A DNA stretch of 64,000 nt from contig NC_087063.1 in NCBI RefSeq assembly GCF_963678635.1, positions 39,632,759 through 39,696,758 on the forward strand, written 5' to 3'. This document shows positions 55,351-64,000 of this stretch, piece after piece (position 1 is the stretch's first letter; each line of letters opens with the position of its first letter). Under the pieces are notes generated by a model, which made no database searches, was not told the origin of the DNA, and was given only the letters and a program-made list of their open reading frames with translations. The stretch comes from Symsagittifera roscoffensis. Its lineage: Eukaryota; Xenacoelomorpha; Acoela; Convolutidae. A program made the position numbers and the translations under genes.

Positions 55351-56149
55351 GTGTGACCAGAGCAGTGTGACATCTAGAGGGGTTCATTGGGCTGTGCTGT
55401 TCGGGCAAACGGGTATCGTTGAAATCCATTTTATACTATACGAGATAGTTATAAATGTGAATAAGCGGAATTTTGAGGAAACGTTTGTCCTTGAGCAGAG
55501 CCTGGAAACAGGTTCTACGGGTTTTCTCTTGAGTGGTTTAGCACGCATCGCGCTTAAGGTGTTTTTCGGCTTAATTGGGGGCTAGATAGGGAGGAGGTTA
55601 GACAGGAGTTTGGTTAGGATAAAGGATGGTGGCTGGAAATTACAAAAAGGTGAGCCTTGTTACTGTAACTACACAATCGGCATCGTCGGATCAGTTACAT
55701 TAGACAAGCCAGAGTCTAGATTGATCACCATTAAGACTCAAAACAAGAGTTGGAACGCGAAGATACCCTAAAGTATACTCGAGTTAGGGTAGGTGATCTG
55801 GTTCGATATTACTTTTCTCAATTGGGGGGATTCACCTTTGGAGATTTTAATAAGTAACCCATAAGAAAAAATCTTAGAAAAACAAAAGTGGGGGGAACAA
55901 CGCGTGACAACCAGGTACCAGATAATTTTTTGGAGCACAGTTTCGTCAAAAGTGATTCATAAGTTTTTTTTTCAAAATTTTATAACAGCTTTTGAATTTT
56001 TACTCAGAGTTTGAAAAAAAAGAATTGAGGTAAAGTAATTTTTAAGAGAAATTTAGTTAAATTTAATGAGAATTTTGAAAGTGGGGGCATTTTACACAAG
56101 TTCCTGAGGCAGTTTTCGGAAGGCAAATCAACTGGCAATCACTCGAACT
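55351..56149. other. Spacer before the main minisatellite
   Basis: No recognisable gene or repeat. It is somewhat more G-rich than the rest of the window, with several GGGGG runs (55575-55630, 55826, 55890). Confidence 0.4.
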
Positions 56150-56869
56150 ATTTGAGTCCTCGGATGGTAAATTAAAAGTTCCAACACTTAGTCCTTGTTT
56201 AGTAAACTAAGTGTCCCAGCACTAGGTCCTCGGATAGTAAATTAAAGGACCCAACACCTGAGTCCAGTGATAGTAAATTAGTGTTCCCAACACTTGGTCC
56301 TGGGATAGTAAAATAAGTGTCCCAACACTTGGTCATGGGATACTAAATAAGGGTTATCAACACTTGAGTCCTGGACAGTAAACTAAATTTCGCAACACTT
56401 GTCCTGGGATAGTAAACTAAGTGTCCCAACACCTGAATCCTGTGATAGTAAATTACTTGTCCCAACACTTGAATCCTGGGATAGAAATTAAGTATGCCAA
56501 CACTTGAGTCCTGGGATATGAAATTAAAAACCCAACAGTTGGTCCTGGGATGGTGAATTAAGTGTCCCAAATTTTGAGTACTGGGATAGTAAGTTAAGTA
56601 CCCCAATCTTTCGTCCTGGGATAAAAAATTAAGGGTCCGGACACTTGAGTCCTGGGATAGTAAATTATGGATCCCAAGACTTGGTCCTGAGATTGTAAAA
56701 TAAGTGTCCCAACACTTTGTCCTGGGATAGCAAATCAAGTGTCCCAGCACTTGGTCCTCGGATAGTAATTTAAGTGTCCCAACACTTGAGTCCTGGGATA
56801 GTAAATCAAGTGTCCCAGCACATAAATCGGGGATAGAAATTAAGTGTGCCAACTCTTGAGTCCTGGGAT

Positions 56870-57800
56870 AGTCATTTAAGTTTCCCAACACTTGGTCCTG
56901 GGATAGTAAGTTAAGTGTCCCAACATTTGAGTCCTGGGATCGAAATTAAGTGTGAAAATTCTTGAGTCCTGGGATAGTAAAATAAGTGTCCCAACACTTG
57001 GTCCTGGGATATTAATTTAAGTGTCCCATCATTTGAGTCCTGGGATAGTAATTTATGGATCCCAACACAATGATCCTGGGATATTAAAAAAAAGTGACCC
57101 AACCATTGGTCATGGGATAATAATATAAATGTCCCAACACTTGGTCCTGGGATAGTAAATTGAGTGTCCCAACACTTGATTCCTGGGCTAGTAATTTAAT
57201 TGTCCCAGCACTTGTACCTGGGATAGTAAAATAAGTGTCCCAACACTTGAGTCCTGTGATAGTCAATTAATTGTCCCAACACTTGGTTCCTGTGATAGTT
57301 AATTAAGTGTCCCAGCACTTGGTCCTGGGATAGTAATTTAAGTGTCCCAACACTTGAGTCCTGGGATAGTAAATCAAGTGTCCCAGCACATAAATCTGGG
57401 ATAGAAATTAAGTGTGCCAACTCTTGAGTCCTGGAATAGTAATTTAAGTTTCCCAACACTTGGTCCTGGGATAGTAAGTTAAGTGTCCCAACCTTTGAGT
57501 CCTGGGATAGTAAATTAAGTGTCCCAACACTTGGTCCTGGGATATTAATTTAAGTGTCCCACCATTTGAGTCCTGGGATAGTAAATTATGGATCCCAACA
57601 CAATGATCCTGGGATATTAAAAAAAAGTGACCCAACCATTTGTCATGGGATAATAATATAAGTGTCCCAACACTTGGTCCTGGGATAGTAAATTGAGTGT
57701 CCCAACACTTGATTCCTGGGCTAGTAATTTAATTGTCCCAGCACTTGTACCTGGGATAGTAAAATAAGTGTCCCAACACTTGAGTCCTGTGATAGTCAAT
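56870..57800. repeat. 533-bp duplication within the minisatellite
   Basis: Text around CAATGATCCTGGGATATTAA and CATTGGTCATGGGATAATAA at 57068-57260 recurs at 57601-57795 with an offset of 533 bp and only isolated differences. A third copy follows at about 59968-60160. Confidence 0.85.
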
Positions 57801-60800
57801 TAAGTGTCCCAGCACTTGAGTCCTGGGATAGTAAATTAAGTGTCGGAACACTTGGTCCGGGGATGGTAAATTAAGTGTCCCAACACTTGAGTCTTGGGAT
57901 AAAAAATTGAGTGTCCTAACACTTGGTCCTGGGGTAGTAAAATAAGTGTGCCGACACATAAGTCCTGGGATAGTAAATTAACTTTCCCAGCAATTTTAAC
58001 CCGACGAAGATAAATTAGGTGTCGCAACACCTTTTCCTGGGATAGTAATTTAAGTGTCCCAACACTTGAGTCCTGGGATAGTAAATCAAGTGTCCCAGCA
58101 CATAAATCTGGGATAGAAATTAAGTGTGCCAACTCTTGAGTCCTGGGATAGTAATTTAAGTGTCCCAACACTTGGTCCTGGGATAGTAAATTAAGTGTCC
58201 CAACATTTGAGTCCTGGGATAAAAATTAAGTGTGAAAACACTTGAGTCCTGGGATAGTAAATTATCTGTCCCAACACTTGTCCTGGGATATTAAGTTAAG
58301 TGTCGCATCATTTGAGTCCTGGGATAGTAAATTATGGATCCCAACACATGATCCTGGATTATTAAAAAAAGTGACCCAACCATTGGTCATGGGATAATAA
58401 TATAAGTGTCCCAACACTTGGTCCTGGGATAGTAAATTGAGTGTCCCAACACTTTATTCCTGGGATAGTAAATTAATTGTCCCAGCACATGTACCTGGGA
58501 TAGTAAAATATGTGTCCCAACACTTGAGTCCTGTGATAGTTAATTAAGTGTTCCAGCACTTGAGTCCTGGGATAGTAAATTAAGTGTCGCAACACTTGGT
58601 CCGGGGATGGTAAATTAAGTGTCCCAACACTTGAGTCTTGGGATAAAAAATTGAGTGTCCTAACACTTGGTCCTGGGGTAGTAAAATAAGTGTGCCCACA
58701 CTTGAGTCCTGGGATAGTAAATTAATTGTCCCAGCACTTGAGTCCGACGAAGGTAAATTAGGTGTCGCAACACTTGTTCCGGGGATGGTAAATTAAGTGT
58801 CCCAACACTTGAGTCTTGGGATAAAAATTGAGTGTCCTAACACTTGGTCCTGTGGTAGTAAAATAAGTGTGCCAACTCATGAGTCCTGGGATAGTAAAAT
58901 AAGTGTCCCAACACTTGCCCCTTGGTTAGTATTTTAAGTGTCCCAACATTTGAGTCCTGGGATAGTAAATTCAGTGTCCTATTACTTGGTCCTAGGATAG
59001 CAAATTAAGTTTCCCAAGTCCTGGGACAGTAAATTTTGGATCCCAAAACTTGGTCCTCGGATAGTAAAAAAAAGTGTCCCAACATTTGGTCCTGCGATAA
59101 TAAATTAAGTGTCCAACACTTGGTCCTAGGATAGTGAATTATTTGTCCTAACTTTTGATTCCTTAGATAGTTGATTAGGTGTCCCAGCACATGTACCTGG
59201 GATAGTAAAATAGGTGTCCCAACACTTGGTCCTCGGATAGCAAATTAAGTTTCCAAACATTTGAGTCCTGGGATAGTAAATTAAGTGTCCCAATCCTTGA
59301 ACCCGGGATAAAAAATTAAGGTCCAAACACTTGAGTCCTGGGACAGTAAATTTTGGATCCAAAAATTTGGTCCTGGGATAATAAAAAAAATCATACCAAC
59401 ACTTGGTCCTGCAATAATAAATTAATTGTCCCAACACTTGGTCCTGGGATAGTAACTTAAGTGTCCTAACACTTGATTCCTGGGATAGATAATTAGGTGT
59501 CCCAGCACTTGGTCCTGGGATAAAAAATTAAGTGTCCCAATACTTGAGTCCTGGGTCTGTAAATTAAATGTCCTAACACTTGATTCCTGGGATAGTTAAT
59601 TAGGTGTCCCAGCACTTGGTCCTGGGATAAAAAATTAAGTGTCCCAACACTTGAGTCCTGGGTTAGTAAATTCAGTGTCCCAGCACTTGGTCCTGGGATA
59701 GTAAATTAAGGGTCCGAACACTTGAGTCCTGAGATCGTAAATTATGGATCCCTACACTTGGTTCTGGGATAGAAATAAAGTGTGCCAACACTTGAGTCCT
59801 GGGATAGTAAATTATGTGTCCCAACACTTGGCCATGAGATAGTAGTTTAAGTGTCCCAACATTTGAGTCCTGGGCTAGTAATTTAATTGTCCCAGCACTT
59901 GTACCTGGGATAGTAAAATAAGTGTCCCAACACTTGAGTCCTGTGATAGTCAATTAAGTGTCCCAACACAATGATCCTGGGATATTAAAAAAAGTGACCC
60001 AACCATTTGTCATGGGATAATAATATAAGTGTCCCAACACTTGGTCCTGGGATAGTAAATTGAGTGTCCCAACACTTGATTCCTGGGCTAGTAATTTAAT
60101 TGTCCCAGCACTTGTACCTGGGATAGTAAAATAAGTGTCCCAACACTTGAGTCCTGTGATAGTCAATTAAGTGTCCCAGCACTTGAGTCCTGGGATAGTA
60201 AATTAAGTGTCGGAACACTTGGTCCGGGGATGGTAAATTAAGTGTCCCAACACTTGAGTCTTGGGATAAAAAATTGAGTGTCCTAACACTTGGTCCTGGG
60301 GTAGTAAAATAAGTGTGCCGACACATAAGTCCTGGGATAGTAAATTAACTTTCCCAGCAATTTTAACCCGACGAAGATAAATTAGGTGTCGCAACACCTT
60401 TTCCTGGGATAGTAATTTAAGTGTCCCAACACTTGAGTCCTGGGATAGTAAATCAAGTGTCCCAGCACATAAATCTGGGATAGAAATTAAGTGTGCCAAC
60501 TCTTGAGTCCTGGGATAGTAATTTAAGTGTCCCAACACTTGGTCCTGGGATAGTAAATTAAGTGTCCCAACATTTGAGTCCTGGGATAAAAATTAAGTGT
60601 GAAAACACTTGAGTCCTGGGATAGTAAATTATCTGTCCCAACACTTGTCCTGGGATATTAAGTTAAGTGTCGCATCATTTGAGTCCTGGGATAGTAAATT
60701 ATGGATCCCAACACATGATCCTGGATTATTAAAAAAAGTGACCCAACCATTGGTCATGGGATAATAATATAAGTGTCCCAACACTTGGTCCTGGGATAGT

Positions 60801-62241
60801 AAATTGAGTGTCCCAACACTTTATTCCTGGGATAGTAAATTAATTGTCCCAGCACATGTACCTGGGATAGTAAAATATGTGTCCCAACACTTGAGTCCTG
60901 TGATAGTTAATTAAGTGTTCCAGCACTTGAGTCCTGGGATAGTAAATTAAGTGTCGCAACACTTGGTCCGGGGATGGTAAATTAAGTGTCCCAACACTTG
61001 AGTCTTGGGATAAAAAATTGAGTGTCCTAACACTTGGTCCTGGGGTAGTAAAATAAGTGTGCCCACACTTGAGTCCTGGGATAGTAAATTAATTGTCCCA
61101 GCACTTGAGTCCGACGAAGGTAAATTAGGTGTCGCAACACTTGTTCCGGGGATGGTAAATTAAGTGTCCCAACACTTGAGTCTTGGGATAAAAATTGAGT
61201 GTCCTAACACTTGGTCCTGTGGTAGTAAAATAAGTGTGCCAACTCATGAGTCCTGGGATAGTAAAATAAGTGTCCCAACACTTGCCCCTTGGTTAGTATT
61301 TTAAGTGTCCCAACATTTGAGTCCTGGGATAGTAAATTCAGTGTCCTATTACTTGGTCCTAGGATAGCAAATTAAGTTTCCCAAGTCCTGGGACAGTAAA
61401 TTTTGGATCCCAAAACTTGGTCCTCGGATAGTAAAAAAAAGTGTCCCAACATTTGGTCCTGCGATAATAAATTAAGTGTCCAACACTTGGTCCTGGGATA
61501 GTGAATTATTTGTCCTAACTTTTGATTCCTTAGATAGTTGATTAGGTGTCCCAGCACATGTACCTGGGATAGTAAAATAGGTGTCCCAACACTTGGTCCT
61601 CGGATAGCAAATTAAGTTTCCAAACATTTGAGTCCTGGGATAGTAAATTAAGTGTCCCAATCCTTGAACCCGGGATAAAAAATTAAGGTCCAAACACTTG
61701 AGTCCTGGGACAGTAAATTTTGGATCCAAAAATTTGGTCCTGGGATAATAAAAAAAATCATACCAACACTTGGTCCTGCAATAATAAATTAATTGTCCCA
61801 ACACTTGGTCCTGGGATAGTAACTTAAGTGTCCTAACACTTGATTCCTGGGATAGATAATTAGGTGTCCCAGCACTTGGTCCTGGGATAAAAAATTAAGT
61901 GTCCCAATACTTGAGTCCTGGGTCTGTAAATTAAATGTCCTAACACTTGATTCCTGGGATAGTTAATTAGGTGTCCCAGCACTTGGTCCTGGGATAAAAA
62001 ATTAAGTGTCCCAACACTTGAGTCCTGGGTTAGTAAATTCAGTGTCCCAGCACTTGGTCCTGGGATAGTAAATTAAGGGTCCGAACACTTGAGTCCTGAG
62101 ATCGTAAATTATGGATCCCTACACTTGGTTCTGGGATAGAAATAAAGTGTGCCAACACTTGAGTCCTGGGATAGTAAATTATGTGTCCCAACACTTGGCC
62201 ATGAGATAGTAGTTTAAGTGTCCCAACATTTGAGTCCTGGG
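57594..62241. repeat. 2367-bp higher-order duplication within the minisatellite
   Basis: About 57594-59874 is repeated at about 59962-62241. The offset is 2368 at the start and 2367 after a one-base A-run difference. Long blocks, including rare variants (TTTTAACCCGACGAAG, CCCCTTGGTTAG), are identical. The ~87 bp at the junction (59875-59961) repeat material from about 57721-57807. A diverged, shortened third relative runs from about 63050 to the window end. Confidence 0.9.
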
Positions 62242-64000
62242 ATGGTAAATTATGGATCTCAACACTTGGTCCTGGGATAGCAAGAAATGTGTCCCAACAC
62301 TTGCACTTGGTCCTCGGATAGTAATTTAAGTGTACCAACATTTGGTCCTGGGATATTAAATTAAGTGTCCCAACACTTGTGTCCTGGGATAAAAAAATTG
62401 AGTGTCCCAATACTTTTCCTGGAATAGTAAATTAATTGTCCCAGCACTTGTACCTGGGATAGTAAAACAAGTGTCCCAACACTTGAGTCCTGTGATGGTT
62501 AATTAAGTGTCCCAGCACTCGAGTCCTGATATAGTAAATTAATGTCCCAACACTTGGTCCTGGGATAGTAAATTGAGTGTCCCAACACTTGATTCCTGGG
62601 ATAGTAAAATAAGTGTCCCAACACTTGAGTCCTGTGATAGTTAATTAAGTGTCCCAGCACTTGAGTCCTGGAATAGTAAATTAATTGTCCCAGCACTTGT
62701 ACCTGGGATAGTAAAATAAGTGTCCCAACACTTGAGTCCTGTGATGGTTAATTAAGTGTCCCAGCACTCGAGTCCTGATATAGTAAATTAATGTCCCAAC
62801 ACTTGGTCCTGGGATAGTAAATTGAGTGTCCCAACACTTGATTCCTGGGATAGTAAATTAATTGTCCCAACACTTGAGTCCTGGGATAGTAAATCAAGTG
62901 TCCCAGCACATAAATCTGGGATAGAAATTAAGTGTGCCAACTCTTGAGTCCTGGAATAGTAATTTAAGTTTCCCAACACTTGGTCCTGGGATAAAAAATT
63001 GAGTGTCCTAACACTTGGTCCTGGGGTAGTAAAATAAGTGTCCCAACACTTGGTCCTGTGATAGTTAATTAAGTGTTCCAGCACTTGAGTCCTGGGATAG
63101 TAAATTAAGTGTCGCAACACTTGGTCCGGGGATGGTAAATTAAGTGTGCCCACACTTGAGTCCTGGGATAGTAAATTAATTGTCCCAGCACTTGAGTCCG
63201 ACGAAGGTAAATTAGGTGTCGCAACACTTGTTCCGGGAATGGTAAATTAAGTGTCCCAACACTTGAGTCTTGGGATAAAAAATTGAGTGTCCTAACACTT
63301 GGTCCTGGGGTAGTAAAATAAGTGTCCCAACACTTGGTCCTGGGTTAGTAGTTTAAGTGTCCCAACATTTGAGTCCTGGGATAGTAAATTAAGTGTCCCA
63401 ATACTTGGTCCTCGGATAGCAAATTAAGTTTCCCAAGTCCTGGGACAGTAAATTTTGGATCCCAAAACTTGGTCCTCGGATAGTAAAAAAAAGTGTCCCA
63501 ACATTTGGTCCTGCGATAATAAATTAAGTGTCCCAACACTTGGTCCTGGGATAGTGAATTATTTGTCCTATTTTTTGATTCCTTAGATAGTTGATTAGGT
63601 GTCCCAGCACATGTACCTGGGATAGTAAAATAGGTGTCCCAACACTTGGTCCTCGGATAGCAAATTAAGTTCCAAACATTTGAGTCCTGGGATAGTAAAT
63701 TAAGTGTCCCAATCCTTGAACCCGGGATAAAAAATTAAGGTCCGAACACTTGAGTCCTGGGACAGTAAATTTTGGATCCAAACATTTGGTCCTGGGATAA
63801 TAAAAAAAAGTATACCAACACTTGGTCCTGCAATAATAAATTAATTGTCCCAACGCTTGGTCCTGGGATAGTAACTTAAGTGTCCTAACACTTGATTCCT
63901 GGGATAGATAATTAGGTGTCCCAGCACTTGGTCCGGGGATAAAAAATTAAGTGTCGCAACACTTGAGTCCTGGGTCTGTAAATTAAATGTCCTAACACTT

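Larger units (their letters stand above)
56150..64000. repeat. 35/36-bp hairpin minisatellite array (continues past window end)
   Basis: The monomer consists of AAGTGTCCCAACACTT, then GAGTCCTGGG or GTCCTGGG variants, then ATAGTAAATT. Forms with CTTGAGTCC are 36 bp and forms with CTTGGTCC are 35 bp. At this period the array holds roughly 215-220 units. AAGTGT and ACACTT within each unit are exact inverted complements around CCCA, and TCCCA pairs with the later TGGGA. Common variants are ATTATGGATCCCAACA and GTGTCCCAGCACTTG. The right edge lies outside the window. Confidence 0.97.

Noticed and set aside
56343..63853. Numerous minus-strand open frames of 60-180 codons with LGHLIYYPRTQ-type repeats
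   Set aside because: They are the translation of the 35/36-bp minisatellite, which has no minus-strand stops. Frame changes follow monomer length and there is no consistent start, so they are not annotated as genes.
56150..64000. CRISPR-like array (short regular repeats)
   Set aside because: Monomers abut with no unique spacers, lengths are 35/36 bp throughout, and the context is eukaryotic with no cas genes.

Overview
The window is A+T-rich, repeat-dominated animal nuclear DNA, most likely from an invertebrate. Two single-exon host genes are clear, both on the minus strand: a gankyrin/PSMD10-type ankyrin protein (1298-2008) and an ACTL6/BAF53-type actin-related protein (30254-31570). Both have a TTTCAG-type 3' splice acceptor at or a few bases upstream of the start codon. 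That fits spliced-leader trans-splicing or a 5'-UTR intron. The species cannot be named from the sequence.

Layout. 1-1297: AT-rich flank with a tRNA-like remnant. 1298-2008: gankyrin. 2036-13382: two head-to-tail decayed Ty3/gypsy-type elements. A lacks its integrase; B is nearly complete and ends in a candidate 3' LTR. 13383-18480: intergenic, with a hAT-like MITE (14094-14475), a foldback element, a candidate LTR plus primer-binding site, and three small hairpins. 18493-24190: a second, unrelated gypsy-type family (copy C) with a ~165-bp satellite inside gag. 24191-30175: repeats, including a 403-bp hAT-like MITE and a long array of the same satellite. 30254-31570: ACTL6.

31925-37955 is a nest of non-LTR and Penelope-type retroelements. 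It holds an RT with a C-terminal CCHC/PD-(D/E)XK-like nuclease region (interrupted by a younger LINE with a clear target-site duplication), a truncated second copy between ~297-bp direct repeats, an antisense remnant of a related family, a Penelope-like element with a GIY-YIG-like motif, and a perfect 33-bp palindrome. 38205-50596 is a rearranged paralogue of 18.5-30.2 kb: gypsy copies D/E, the same MITE, the same satellite and the same tail. 51050-53640 is an antisense Jockey/CR1-like LINE. From 53.9 kb, and continuously from ~56.15 kb to the window end, there is a 35/36-bp hairpin-forming minisatellite with larger duplications of 533 and 2367 bp.

The host genes do not form an evident pathway. 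One product is a proteasome assembly chaperone and the other a chromatin-remodelling subunit. The main interest is genome structure: nested insertions with empty-site controls, a segmental duplication that copied already dead elements, a satellite housed inside a retrotransposon, and an expanding hairpin minisatellite.
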